A stretch of DNA of 64,000 bases from positions 88,397 through 152,396 of the forward strand of contig NZ_PNMA01000006.1 in NCBI RefSeq assembly GCF_013823385.1, written 5' to 3'. The DNA comes from Hyphomonas sp. (GTDB lineage: Bacteria; Pseudomonadota; Alphaproteobacteria; Caulobacterales; Hyphomonadaceae). Below, piece by piece: positions 54,322 to 62,954 of this stretch; positions within the stretch are counted from its first letter, which is position 1, and the number at the start of each line of letters is the position of its first letter. The notes beneath the pieces are model-generated. The model saw only the letters and a list, made by a program, of their open reading frames with translations. It was not told the origin of the DNA and searched no databases. The position numbers were made by a program, and so were the translations under genes.

Positions 54322-55137
54322 GGTGCTGTCAGACGAATGCGAACCCGTCTCTGATAGTCGCGCGCGAGCGGGCCTCAGGCTGCGAGAAGTTCCCGCCATT
54401 CGCGAAGGGCGGCGTCACGCAGCGATTTGAACCTGGCCCTCCCCTCGATGTTTCTTTGATGGTTGAAATGATTGTGCACAGACGAATGGACTGAAGCGAA
54501 CTTTTGCAGACTTCGCATGCGCCTGAAACGAGACATCGCCCGCTCGCGTCTTCGAAAAGGTAGGTGCGAGTTCTCGGCCCGATTGTTGAGATGCCGGCCA
54601 GTTTCCTGGCGGTTCTCATTCCCAATGGCCTTCATCGCGGCCCGGTAGGATGGACACTTGTCCGTCACCACGACTTTAGGATTTCCATATCGTTTCATTG
54701 CTTTCTTGAGGAATTTCAATGCTGCAGCCTTGTCCCGCTTCTTCGTGACATAGGATTCCAGCACTTCCCCTTCATGATCCACAGCGCGCCAAAGATAATA
54801 CCGTTCTCCCCGGATTTTGACGAAGACTTCATCCAGGTGCCACTGCCATTGGGGGCTACGTCGCATCGATTCCGATCGGCGTTTCCGGATTTTGTGAGCG
54901 AAGTATGTGCCGAAGCGGTCGACCCAGAGACGGACACTTTCGTGACAGACATCAATGCCACGCTCGTGGAGCAGGTCCTCGACATTACGAAGTGAGAGCG
55001 GAAATCGGACATACATCAGCACGGCGAGCTGAATGATTTCGTGTGATGTCTTGAAGTAGCGAAACGGATTTTGGGCCATTTCCCAAGGCTAACCGCCCTG
55101 CCCGCCTGGCTCAAGACCCGGTTCCGCTGACATCACC
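54322..55137 (-). mobile_element. IS6-family insertion sequence, copy 1 (subtype A, apparently intact)
   Basis: The 816-bp element is bounded by GGTGCTGTCAG (54322-54332) and CTGACATCACC (55127-55137), imperfect terminal inverted repeats. Flanks do not show an 8-bp target duplication, which suggests rearrangement after insertion. It carries one transposase. Confidence 0.88.
54375..55079 (-). CDS. IS6-family DDE transposase (copy 1)
   Basis: The product has 234 residues. The N-terminal part NPFRYFKTSHEIIQLAVLMY and RNVEDLLHERGIDVCHESVR is the HTH region typical of the family. Catalytic residues are Asp83 (WHLDEVFVKI), Asp140 (VVVTDKCPSY) and Glu169 (NNRAENSH). No frameshift or stop is seen, so the copy may be active. 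It is very similar to copy 5 at 61883. IS6 elements transpose replicatively through cointegrates and often bracket resistance genes. Confidence 0.93.
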   Translation of the reverse strand: MAQNPFRYFKTSHEIIQLAVLMYVRFPLSLRNVEDLLHERGIDVCHESVRLWVDRFGTYFAHKIRKRRSESMRRSPQWQWHLDEVFVKIRGERYYLWRAVDHEGEVLESYVTKKRDKAAALKFLKKAMKRYGNPKVVVTDKCPSYRAAMKAIGNENRQETGRHLNNRAENSHLPFRRRERAMSRFRRMRSLQKFASVHSSVHNHFNHQRNIEGRARFKSLRDAALREWRELLAA

Positions 55138-55185
55138 CCCCCTACAAATAACATTAAAATCAGAATGTTATGAGGATATCGTGGC

Positions 55186-56001
55186 GGTGTTGTCAGACTA
55201 ACTCGAACCGGCCTCCGGATATCGCGGACGAGCGGGCGTCAGGCGACAAGCAGTTCCCGCCATTCGCGAAGGGCGGCGTCACGGCGGGCTTTGTAGTTTG
55301 ACCGGGAGTAGAGACGCCTTTCGAGATTGAAGTGATTGTGTACGGAGGAATGGGTGGAGGCGAACTTCTGCAGACTTCGCATTCGCCGGAAGCGCGACAT
55401 CGCCCGCTCTCGTCGTCGAATCGGAAGGTGTGAATTCTCAGACCGATTGTTCTGGTGCCGGCCTGTTTCCTGACGATCGGCATTACCGATCTCCTTCATG
55501 GCAGCACCATAGGATCGCAGCTTGTCTGTGACGATGACTTCAGGGTTTCCATACCGCTTCATCGCTTTCCTGAGGAATTTTAATGCTGCGGGCTTGTCCC
55601 GCTTCTTCGTCATATAGGCTTCCAGAACCTCGCCTTCGTGGTCGACTGCCCGCCACAATTAGTGCGTCTCGCCGCGGATCTTCACGGAGACCTCATCCAG
55701 ATGCCAGCGCCATTGCTTCACCTGGCGCATCGCTTCTGACCTCCGCTTGCGGATCGTCCGGGCAAAGTAGATGCCAAACCGATCGACCCAGAAGCGCACA
55801 CCTTCATGGCAAACGTCGATCCCGCGTTCATGCAGAAGGTCTTCGAAGTTCCGCAATGACAGCGGGAAGCGGACATAAATCAGGACAGCGAGTTGGGTGA
55901 TTTCGGGCGACGTCTTGAATTACCGAAAGGGGTTCTTGCTCATTTTTCAAGGCTAACTGCCCTGCCCGGACGCCTCAAGACCCGGTTCCGCTAACATCAT
56001 C
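55186..56001 (-). mobile_element. IS6-family insertion sequence, copy 2 (subtype B, inactive)
   Basis: This 816-bp copy ends in GGTGTTGTCAG (55186-55196) and CTAACATCATC (55991-56001). It differs from copy 1 in its transposase C-terminus and terminal sequences. It sits within another IS6 relic: transposase sequence resumes directly on its right. Confidence 0.82.
55239..55943 (-). pseudogene. IS6-family transposase broken by two nonsense codons (copy 2)
   Basis: Aligned to copies 1 and 5, the frame from ATG 55943 reads MSKNPFR then TAA where the others have Tyr8. It continues FKTSPEITQLAVLIY to IRGETH, then TAA where the others have Tyr (about position 95), then LWRAVDHEGE to the normal stop at 55239. 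Both changes are Tyr codons turned into stops. The Asp and Glu catalytic residues remain. The copy cannot make full-length transposase. Confidence 0.9.
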
Positions 56002-56102
56002 ATTTCGGGTGATGTCTTGAAGTAGCGGAAAGGTGATTTCGTCATATCATGAGGTTATTCGGCAGATTTGGCCACCTCAACCCCGGTTCCTTTGACACTA
56101 CC
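56002..56102 (-). mobile_element. IS6-family relic, copy 3 (right end only)
   Basis: From ATG 56045 the codons MTKSPFRYFKTSPEMM match the transposase N-terminus and are cut off at 56002 by copy 2. The outer inverted repeat reads TGACACTACC at 56093-56102. It is the stub left when copy 2 entered or recombined with an older element. Confidence 0.75.
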
Positions 56103-56138
56103 GTCGCAACCTGAATATCCGGACTATTACTTCGATTG

Positions 56139-57275
56139 TCAAACCGGCGACAAATGAATCGCCGTCCTGAAACGATTGGATGACCGGCCGTAGCGAAACA
56201 CGGCGATGAGCCCATACACCACCGTGAGCGCCAGAAGGTTCGCAAGCTCCGGCCATATGTCCCCGATAGATGCCCCCATCTGGTTGAGACCGATCATGGC
56301 ATTAATGCCGGGTGTCGTCGGCAGCATCTTGCCTAGCCAAACGAGCGGTGCGGGCGTCGCTTCGATGGGCCATGACAACCCTGACAGGAAATAAATCGGC
56401 AGCGAGGTCAGTATCCATATCTGCAACGGTCGTTCCCGACTCCGGAAAAAACTCGAAAGCGCCAGCGCGCCTGCGACCGTCGCGGATACGAACAGCGCCC
56501 CGGCAACCGACAGGGCAAAGATATCCGCTCCCGCTCTCGGATAGTCCTGAAACCAGAAAACGAAGCCGGTAAAATACGCCACCTGAGCCGCGCCGAGGAC
56601 AAAGAAGGCAAGCGCTATGCCGAGAAGGCCCGGCGGGCTCACATGGACCCAGCCTTCTTTCTCACGCAGGGTTGCCGCGAGCATGGCGAGCCCCATGAGC
56701 AGCGTCTGGTGTACGATCACGAACACGACGCCCGGAACCACCGAACTGCCATATCCCTCTCGCGTATTGAACAGGGGCCGGGAAATCACCGTCAGCGGCT
56801 GCGCCGCAGGGGCGCCGAGCATGCGCGCCTGATCGGTTGCGGCTTCCACGCCGACCGCGCCGAGCGCGGCGGCGACACCGCCGAGGGCCGTGCTGCTGCG
56901 CAGAAGGTAGGCGCCGTTTCCATAAAGGGCGACGCTGCCCTGCCCGCCGCGATGTACCTCATCCGCAAAGCCGGCAGGGATCAGCACGATCGCATCAATG
57001 CTTCCATCCTGCATCAGCGCCCTCGCTTCAGGCATGGAGCGGAGATGGGCGACGACCTCCGCCTGCTGAACGGCGCCGGCCTTGAGGGCGAGTGACCGGC
57101 TGGCGGCGGAATTGTCGAGATCGACAACCGCGACAGGCATGCGCGTCGCAACTTCGCCCGAGTAGGCAGACGGATAGAAGAAGGAATAGAGCAGAGTCGA
57201 CACGACGAGGAGCAGCAGGGCCGGCCGGTCGGACCGGATCGCCCTGAAGGTCGCAATGAAGTAGCGGAGGATCAT
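56139..57275 (-). CDS. ABC-2-type permease, second subunit of the efflux operon
   Basis: This 378-residue permease has an N-terminal span (PALLLLVVSTLLYSFFYPSAY), a large extracytoplasmic domain starting VAVVDLDNSAASRSLA and about five C-terminal spans (VVPGVVFVIVHQTLLMGLAML onward). It belongs to the YhhJ/YbhR type. Start and the preceding permease stop overlap (ATGA at 57272-57275). It lies next to the IS6 relics on the left. No ATPase gene is in the operon. Confidence 0.9.
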   Translation of the reverse strand: MILRYFIATFRAIRSDRPALLLLVVSTLLYSFFYPSAYSGEVATRMPVAVVDLDNSAASRSLALKAGAVQQAEVVAHLRSMPEARALMQDGSIDAIVLIPAGFADEVHRGGQGSVALYGNGAYLLRSSTALGGVAAALGAVGVEAATDQARMLGAPAAQPLTVISRPLFNTREGYGSSVVPGVVFVIVHQTLLMGLAMLAATLREKEGWVHVSPPGLLGIALAFFVLGAAQVAYFTGFVFWFQDYPRAGADIFALSVAGALFVSATVAGALALSSFFRSRERPLQIWILTSLPIYFLSGLSWPIEATPAPLVWLGKMLPTTPGINAMIGLNQMGASIGDIWPELANLLALTVVYGLIAVFRYGRSSNRFRTAIHLSPV

Positions 57276-58429
57276 CGGCGTCCCCACACGGAGGGCTCGG
57301 CGGCCGCGCCGACATAGCGGGGCAGTCCGATTGCGACGCCCGGAATGAGGAAAAGCGCCATGCATCCGAGATGCGCCAGCGAAACCGCAAACGGGCTGTC
57401 CATGCTCCATTGTTCGGCAACCACCCTTGCGAACCATGTGTACGGAAGGATCGCGCTCCAGAAGCGGGCGAAGTCCGATGCCGCCTCGATCGGGAAAATG
57501 GCGCCCGCGAAGGCAAACGAGGCGCCTGCATAGAGCCCGGTGACCGAGAGCGATTGCATCATCGAGCGGGAGATGCCCACGATCAGCAGTGCCATGCCGG
57601 CATAGGCGAGGTACATGAGGAAATAGGCCGCCAGGATCGTCAGCACACTGCCATATACCGGCCAGCCGCGCAGGCCGGAAAGATAGGCGGTCGCCGCAAG
57701 GCCCCACACCATGAAGACCAGCACATAAGGCGCGACCTTCCCCGCAATCGCCAGCGCCACCGCACCGGAGCCGGAGAGCCACACCCCGATCGTGCCGTCA
57801 CGCAACTCCCGCCCCAGCGCACTCGTCACCGCAACCATAAAGGCAAGATGCAGGAGCGCGGGATGCAGCAGGGAAATGAGCTGCAGTTCATAACTGCCCT
57901 GCGGGTTGAAGAGGATCGTGCTCTGCACGGAAACCGGGGCCGGACGCACGCTCCCCGCGGCCGCAAGCGCGGCCGTATGCTCTGCCGCAAGCCGAGCGGA
58001 GTGGTTCTGAATGACAGTATTGATGTCCCGCACTGCCGCACCGGACGCCGTCGAATAACTCGCATTGTAGAGCACTGTCACAGGCGCCGTGCCGCCCCTC
58101 TGGACGGCCCTGCCCGTCCCGTCAGGTATCAGGACGATGGCATAAGCCTTCTTTGAGCGGATGAATTGTTCTGCTGCTGCGATGTCCGGATTGCGGGCCG
58201 CAATCGTCAGCCCCGGCGCCGCTTCCAGGCCGGCAGTCAGTTCGCGCGAAACCTGCGTCCGGTCCTGATCGACGACGACAATCGGCAGGTCCCGCATGAC
58301 GCCCGATGAAAGCTGCAGCGCGAGCACGCCCATCAGCGCGAGCGGGATCCATGTGACCATCGCCCGATCCCAGAAGCTGGACGCCAGGAAGGCGACTTCC
58401 CTTGTGAAGGCGCTGAAGAAGGCGCTCAT
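57272..58429 (-). CDS. ABC-2-type permease, first subunit of the efflux operon
   Basis: This 385-residue permease is a paralogue of the next one: TM1 (VTWIPLALMGVLALQLSSG), periplasmic domain starting IVVVDQDRTQVSRELTAGL, then a five-to-six-span core including GLYAGASFAFAGAIFPIEAA. It is 9 bp after the HlyD-like gene. It would be the inner-membrane part of a tripartite exporter with HlyD-like and TolC-like proteins. In characterised relatives (YbhGFSR) an ATPase gene intervenes; here it is missing. Confidence 0.9.
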   Translation of the reverse strand: MSAFFSAFTREVAFLASSFWDRAMVTWIPLALMGVLALQLSSGVMRDLPIVVVDQDRTQVSRELTAGLEAAPGLTIAARNPDIAAAEQFIRSKKAYAIVLIPDGTGRAVQRGGTAPVTVLYNASYSTASGAAVRDINTVIQNHSARLAAEHTAALAAAGSVRPAPVSVQSTILFNPQGSYELQLISLLHPALLHLAFMVAVTSALGRELRDGTIGVWLSGSGAVALAIAGKVAPYVLVFMVWGLAATAYLSGLRGWPVYGSVLTILAAYFLMYLAYAGMALLIVGISRSMMQSLSVTGLYAGASFAFAGAIFPIEAASDFARFWSAILPYTWFARVVAEQWSMDSPFAVSLAHLGCMALFLIPGVAIGLPRYVGAAAEPSVWGRR

Positions 58430-58438
58430 CGTCCCGCC

Positions 58439-59512
58439 TCACTGCGGCCAGTCGAACAGGACCGTCATACCCGGCCTGAGGCCCTCGACGGCCTCCACTG
58501 GCGAAAGGCGCACCTCGAAGCTCTTGATGTCGAACCCGCTCGACTGCCGGGTTGCGCGCCATGTGGCGAAATCGCCCGCCGGCGCGATGAAGGTCACGCG
58601 AAACGAAGCCGCACGATTGCCGAGCGCGGGAACCCTGCCTCTGAACACGGCGCCCTGTTTCAGCCCGTGGAACTGGTCCTCGCGCACATAGACCGTCACC
58701 CATGGATCAGCGATCTCTGTGATCATGAAGACGGGAAAGCCCTGCGGAACGATTTCCCCGATCTGGGCGAGGCGCCGCCCCACTTCGCCATCGACCGGCG
58801 CGACCACGCGGGTTTCGGCCGCCGCCGCCTCGACTTCCGCGACGGCGCCGAGCGCCTGCTCCACCTGCCCGCTTGCGGCCAGACGGTCCTCTTCCCGCGC
58901 GCCGGCAAGCGCCTGGTCGTACTGCGCCCGCGCGGCCCGCTCGGCTTCCTTAGTGGCGACGGCATTGGCCTCGGCCTCGTCCCGATTCTGCCCGGCAATG
59001 ACGCCTTCTTCATGAAGCCGCTGCATCCGCTCATAGGTCACCTGGGCAAGATCCGCCGCCGCTTTCGCCCGGCGCCACTGGGCCTCGGCGGCGCGGATAT
59101 CCTCCGGCCGCGCCCCTTCCCTCGCCTTGCTCTCGACAGCCTGCGCGGCGGCGAGCGCGCCGCCCGCCTGCTGCGACCGCGCGGCCACCTCCGGACTGTC
59201 CACTGTATAGAGAATCTGGCCGACGGTGACATAGGCGCCCTCCTCCACATGGAAGGCCTCGATCCGGCCGGTCACCTTGCTCGCCGCGCGCACTTCGCGG
59301 GCATCGACCATGCCCTGCAACTGGTCCGGCACGGGCTTGTAGCTGAGCCAGAGGCCGGCGATCAGCAGTGCGGCAATGCCAGCCGCAATGCCGATGGGGA
59401 CAAGCCGTTTCTTCAGCGTATGCTCACCGGGGGATGCCGGTGGCGAGGCCGGCACATCGCTCTCAGATTCATCCGTAACCGGACTATTTTCAGTTTCGCT
59501 GGCGTCACTCAT
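58439..59512 (-). CDS. HlyD/EmrA-family membrane-fusion protein
   Basis: This 357-residue periplasmic adaptor has one N-terminal membrane anchor (VPIGIAAGIAALLIAGLWLS, about 35-54). Its lipoyl/barrel half is KVTGRIEAFHVEEGAYVTVGQILYTVDSPEV, followed by a long alpha-helical hairpin rich in Ala/Glu/Arg and then AAAETRVVAPVDGEVGRRL. It bridges the inner-membrane permeases to the outer-membrane channel. Its ATG overlaps the TolC-like stop. The N-terminal 30 residues are acidic and probably disordered. Confidence 0.92.
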   Translation of the reverse strand: MSDASETENSPVTDESESDVPASPPASPGEHTLKKRLVPIGIAAGIAALLIAGLWLSYKPVPDQLQGMVDAREVRAASKVTGRIEAFHVEEGAYVTVGQILYTVDSPEVAARSQQAGGALAAAQAVESKAREGARPEDIRAAEAQWRRAKAAADLAQVTYERMQRLHEEGVIAGQNRDEAEANAVATKEAERAARAQYDQALAGAREEDRLAASGQVEQALGAVAEVEAAAAETRVVAPVDGEVGRRLAQIGEIVPQGFPVFMITEIADPWVTVYVREDQFHGLKQGAVFRGRVPALGNRAASFRVTFIAPAGDFATWRATRQSSGFDIKSFEVRLSPVEAVEGLRPGMTVLFDWPQ

Positions 59513-60936
59513 GGCACGATCCTGTCAGCACGGTTCACATAATCCGCCATACGGTCCATCTGGCCGCTCACGGAAAGAAGGTCTGCAAGCGCGGTCACAT
59601 AGTCATATGCCGCCTGCGCCTGCTGGATGCGTGCCCGGCCGATACCAAGCTGTGCATCGACCACATCGAGCGAAGTCGCCTGCTGCTCCCGATAGGCAAT
59701 GCTCTGAAGACGGAGGTTTTCCTGCGCGGAGACAATAGCGCTTTCGAGCAGGAGGAAACTCCTGCGCGCGGCGTCCACCTCGAACCAGGCTTTCGTCACG
59801 CCGATGCCGATCTGCGTTTCGGTCTCGCGGGCGCCGGCAAGCGCCTGAGCGGCGGTCTGGCGCGCTGCGTCGATCGATGCGCCGCGATCGACACCCGAAA
59901 GGAATTTGTAGCGAAATCCCACGCCGAGCGTCCAGTCCGGGTCCGTCAGCAATGCGTCGCGCGGGGCGAAATTGTACTGGGCGAAGCCATAGACCTGCGG
60001 CTTGCGCTTCGCCTCCTCTATCCGGATGCCCGCTGCGGCCTCATCCCTGACGGCGCCCAGCCGCCGCAATTGCGGGTGCTGTCTGAGAGACACTGCCGTG
60101 AATTCCTCAAGAGGTTCCAGCGGCTTGGAGATGATAAACAGCGGGCTGACGGGGCGTACGCCGGAAGGAGACCGCAACAGGCCGGCCAGAGACGCATTCG
60201 CGGTCGCCAGCGCCGCGATGGCGTTCTGGTATTCCCGGGCCGCCTCGTCGCGCGCCACTTCCGCCTGCAGAAGCTGGGCACGGCTGGCGAAGCCTTCCTG
60301 TTCCAGCCGCGCGACATCTGACACATGGCGTTCCAGCCCGGCCAGCACATCGCGCCGGACTCCAAGCGCGCGTTCGGCGAGCTGCTGGCCATAGTATGCC
60401 TGAACCAGTTGAGAAAGGCCGGTGTCCGTAGCCAGATCCCGCTCCGCCTTCGCCGCGTTCAGCTGGGCGCGCGCGCCGGCACGCGTCGCGTCGATCTGCC
60501 CGCCCGTATAGAGGGGAAGTGTCGCCGTCGCGATCGGCCGCGTGACCGTCATCTCCTGCTTGAATCTGAGCGGGTCCGCAATGCCGAATTGCCCGGCGAC
60601 CGGCGCGAGCGAACCGAGCGGAAGATAAAGCGTTTTCTGGTATTCCAGAAGCTGTACCTCAAGATCGACATCCGGCCGGCGCAGATGCCGCACCGATTGT
60701 TCCTGAGCCTCCCTGCTGCGGACATTTGCGCCCGCCGCCTCGATCGCATCCGAACGGTCGAGGAAGCGCTGCTGTGCTGCGAAATAGTCAAGCGATACCG
60801 GTTCCGCCTCCTGCGCCGCGGCCAGGCCCCAGGTGCCAAGAGAGGCGGCAAGAGAGAGGGCAGCGGCGAAACCGGCACGGCGCAGACCGGCCATCCTGCG
60901 GCCGCCTTCATTCCGGACATATCTGAAATCTCTCAT
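59509..60936 (-). CDS. TolC-family outer-membrane efflux channel
   Basis: The product has 475 residues. A signal-like start (AGFAAALSLAASLGTWGLAAAQ) precedes two OEP halves rich in long helices, for instance EAQEQSVRHLRRPDVDLEVQLLEYQKT and ARETETQIGIGVTKAWFEVDAARRSFLLLESAIV in the second half. It forms the outer-membrane duct of the efflux system. Its start at 60936 overlaps the TetR stop (ATGA); 60894 is another possible start. Confidence 0.9.
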   Translation of the reverse strand: MRDFRYVRNEGGRRMAGLRRAGFAAALSLAASLGTWGLAAAQEAEPVSLDYFAAQQRFLDRSDAIEAAGANVRSREAQEQSVRHLRRPDVDLEVQLLEYQKTLYLPLGSLAPVAGQFGIADPLRFKQEMTVTRPIATATLPLYTGGQIDATRAGARAQLNAAKAERDLATDTGLSQLVQAYYGQQLAERALGVRRDVLAGLERHVSDVARLEQEGFASRAQLLQAEVARDEAAREYQNAIAALATANASLAGLLRSPSGVRPVSPLFIISKPLEPLEEFTAVSLRQHPQLRRLGAVRDEAAAGIRIEEAKRKPQVYGFAQYNFAPRDALLTDPDWTLGVGFRYKFLSGVDRGASIDAARQTAAQALAGARETETQIGIGVTKAWFEVDAARRSFLLLESAIVSAQENLRLQSIAYREQQATSLDVVDAQLGIGRARIQQAQAAYDYVTALADLLSVSGQMDRMADYVNRADRIVP

Positions 60937-61511
60937 ACGTCACCCATTTTCATCGCGATATCAGTGATACGCCGGGCCATGGTCTGTGGGCGGACGGCCC
61001 CCTGCTCTGTTCTCAGCCAGCGCACGACGAGCCACATGATGCCGCCCGCCAGCACCCGTTTCCGGTCGCGCTCCGAAGCGGTCTGCCGCACACTGTGGTG
61101 AAATGCCGGCAGCATCATGCGATCGGCGACGATCTCCATGAGGGCGTCGAAGAAATCGGCACTGCCGGCGCCGTCGATCACCCGGCGGTAGAATGTCCGG
61201 TCCCGCCAGAGATGTTCGAGCACGGAGGCAGCCCGCGCCTCAAGCGCCTCGCGAGTATCCGTGGCCGTGGCCGTGGCGGGAAGTGCCACACGCGGATAGG
61301 CATCCGCCAGGCGGCTGAGCGCGGCGGCCCGTGTGGCTGCGGGGACATTCTCGAAATGCTGATAGAAAGTCGGCCGCGTGACACCCGCCGAATTGGCAAT
61401 CTGCGTGATCGACACGTCCTCAACGGGCTTTTCCCGCACGAGGTCCGCCACGGCCCCGATCAGGGCTGCACGGCTCCTGCTGAATCTGGGATCGGCGGAT
61501 CTTGCGGACAT
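60933..61511 (-). CDS. TetR-family regulator of the efflux operon
   Basis: This 192-residue regulator has the TetR HTH (ALIGAVADLVREKPVEDVSITQIANSAGVTRPTFYQHFENV) in residues about 15-55 and a divergent C-terminal ligand domain. It is the first gene of the five-gene unit and probably represses it until a substrate of the pump binds. The ATG at 61511 has AGGA with 9-bp spacing. The earlier in-frame ATG at 61544 lies in the promoter's -10 sequence and cannot be the start. Confidence 0.92.
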   Translation of the reverse strand: MSARSADPRFSRSRAALIGAVADLVREKPVEDVSITQIANSAGVTRPTFYQHFENVPAATRAAALSRLADAYPRVALPATATATDTREALEARAASVLEHLWRDRTFYRRVIDGAGSADFFDALMEIVADRMMLPAFHHSVRQTASERDRKRVLAGGIMWLVVRWLRTEQGAVRPQTMARRITDIAMKMGDV

Positions 61512-61541
61512 GGTCGCGGTTCCTGATAGCGGCTTGCTGCC

Positions 61542-61572
61542 CATATATGCATCTATTTTACATTTGTCAAAT
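61542..61572 (-). promoter_or_regulatory. Strong sigma-70 promoter of the tetR-efflux operon with nested palindrome
   Basis: TTGACA (61565-61570) and TATATG (61542-61547) are 17 bp apart on the minus strand. ATTTGTCAAAT (61562-61572) is a palindrome covering the -35, a likely TetR operator for autorepression. Confidence 0.7.
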
Positions 61573-61662
61573 TGTTGACTGTCCGCATCGATCAGTTAAG
61601 ATGAGCAAGACAATCCGCCGCCTGTTGTCAGAGGAGGGTCACTACCTTCTCAGCCGTTGGTG

Positions 61663-61829
61663 GGTGGTGTCAGACTAACTCGAACCAGTCTCCGAAATTC
61701 GCACGCGAGCGGGTGTCAAGCAACAAGGAGATCCCGCCATTCGCGCAGCGCGGCATCACGGCGGGCCTTGAAGTTTGTCCGGGAGTAGAGATGCCTTTCG
61801 AGATTGAAGTGGTTGTGTACGGAGGAATG
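61663..61829 (-). mobile_element. IS6-family relic, copy 4 (left end, subtype B)
   Basis: It begins with GGTGGTGTCAG (61663-61673) and carries only the 3' part of a transposase (stop TCA at 61716-61718) up to 61829, where copy 5 interrupts it. Its sequence follows copy 2, including the region encoding SKARRD-type residues. The rest of the element is not found to the right of copy 5. Confidence 0.8.
61716..61829 (-). pseudogene. 3' fragment of an IS6-family transposase (copy 4)
   Basis: Only about the last 38 codons of the transposase remain (ending RDLLVA), most like the C-terminus of copy 2. The fragment is cut at 61830 by the terminal repeat of copy 5. It has no start and is not functional. 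Confidence 0.8.
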
Positions 61830-62645
61830 GGTGCTGTCAGACGAATGCGAACCCGTCTCCGAAATTCGCGCACGAGCAGGTGTCAGGCAACAAGAAGTTC
61901 ACGCCATTCGCGAAGGGCGGCATCTCGTAACGATTTGAACCTGGCTCTCCCTTCGATATTTCTCTGATGATTGAAATGGTTGTGCACAGACGAATGCGCT
62001 GAAGCGAACTTCTGCAAACTTCGTATACGCCGAAAGCGCGACATCACCCGCTCTCGTCGGCGGAAAGGCTGATGAGAATTCTCAGCGCGATTATTGAGAT
62101 GACGACCCGTCTCGCGGCGATGTACGTTCCCGATCTCCTTCATTGCCGCGCCATAGGAGCGAAGTTTGTCAGTGACGATAACCTCAGGTTTGCCATACCG
62201 CTTCATCGCTTTTTTGAGGAATTTCAAGGCTGCAGCCTTGTCCCGCTTCTTCGTGACATAGGCCTCGAGCACTTCGCCCTCATGATCGACTGCGCGCCAG
62301 AGGTAGTGCGTCTCGCCTCGAATTTTCACGAACACCTCATCCAGATGCCAGCGCCATTGCGGGACCTGACGCATCGCTTCAGATCTCCGTTTGCGGATCT
62401 TGTTGGCGAAGTATGGTCCAAATCGATCGACCCAGAGGCGGACACTTTCGTGGCAGACATCGATGCCACGTTCATGGAGGAGGTCTTCGACATTACGCAG
62501 TGACAGCGGAAACCGGATATACAGCAGCACACCAAGCTGGATGATCTCGGGGGACGTTTTGAAGTACCGGAAGGGGTTCTGGGTCATTTTCAAAGGCTAA
62601 CCGCCCTGCTCGGCCGCCTCAAGGGCCAGTTGCGCTGACATCACC
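61830..62645 (-). mobile_element. IS6-family insertion sequence, copy 5 (subtype A, apparently intact)
   Basis: 816 bp, with GGTGCTGTCAG (61830-61840) at the left and CTGACATCACC (62635-62645) at the right, the same ends as copy 1. It interrupts copy 4. No 8-bp target duplication is visible. Confidence 0.9.
61883..62587 (-). CDS. IS6-family DDE transposase (copy 5)
   Basis: The 234-residue transposase is nearly the same as that of copy 1 and intact: WHLDEVFVKI, VIVTDKLRSYGAAMK and NNRAENSH carry the DDE residues. It differs from copy 1 at scattered positions such as YLWRAVDHEGEVLEAYV. The ATG at 62587 is used. It is the right bracket of the efflux cassette. Confidence 0.93.
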   Translation of the reverse strand: MTQNPFRYFKTSPEIIQLGVLLYIRFPLSLRNVEDLLHERGIDVCHESVRLWVDRFGPYFANKIRKRRSEAMRQVPQWRWHLDEVFVKIRGETHYLWRAVDHEGEVLEAYVTKKRDKAAALKFLKKAMKRYGKPEVIVTDKLRSYGAAMKEIGNVHRRETGRHLNNRAENSHQPFRRRERVMSRFRRIRSLQKFASAHSSVHNHFNHQRNIEGRARFKSLRDAALREWRELLVA

Positions 62646-62672
62646 CGCCTAAGGTTTGCTAAAGAAAACGCG

Positions 62673-62948
62673 TCAGCCACGATACTTCCCAAACAGATCG
62701 ACCAGCTCAGAAAACTTCTGCCTCTGGCTCTCGACATCTCCATCCCGGATGGCCTCTTCCACGCAGTGCGCGGCGTGGTTCTTCAGGAGTTCGTCTTCAA
62801 CCTTTCCGAGCGCCGCCTTGATCGCCTGGAGCTGCGTCAGGATGTCGATACAGTAGCGGCCGTCTTCGACCATGCCGGAGACACCGCGCACCTGCCCCTC
62901 GATTCTCTTCAGCCGGGTTACAACGGATTTAGACGGGGAATGATGCAT
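62673..62948 (-). CDS. csoR: CsoR/FrmR-family copper-sensing repressor
   Basis: This 91-residue all-helical repressor has the metal-site residues Cys33 (RYCIDIL), His58 and Cys62 (NHAAHCVEEAI), the Cys-His-Cys triad of copper-sensing CsoR. The start RLKRIEGQVRGV is typical of the family. Cu(I) binding releases DNA. It diverges from the exported-protein and CusF-like genes, with an operator between. It lies immediately right of IS copy 5. Confidence 0.93.
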   Translation of the reverse strand: MHHSPSKSVVTRLKRIEGQVRGVSGMVEDGRYCIDILTQLQAIKAALGKVEDELLKNHAAHCVEEAIRDGDVESQRQKFSELVDLFGKYRG

Positions 62949-62954
62949 TTGACA

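Noticed and set aside
54322..62645. Classical composite transposon with target duplication
   Set aside because: No matching 8-bp direct repeats at either the outer ends or single copies; kept as an IS-bracketed cassette only.
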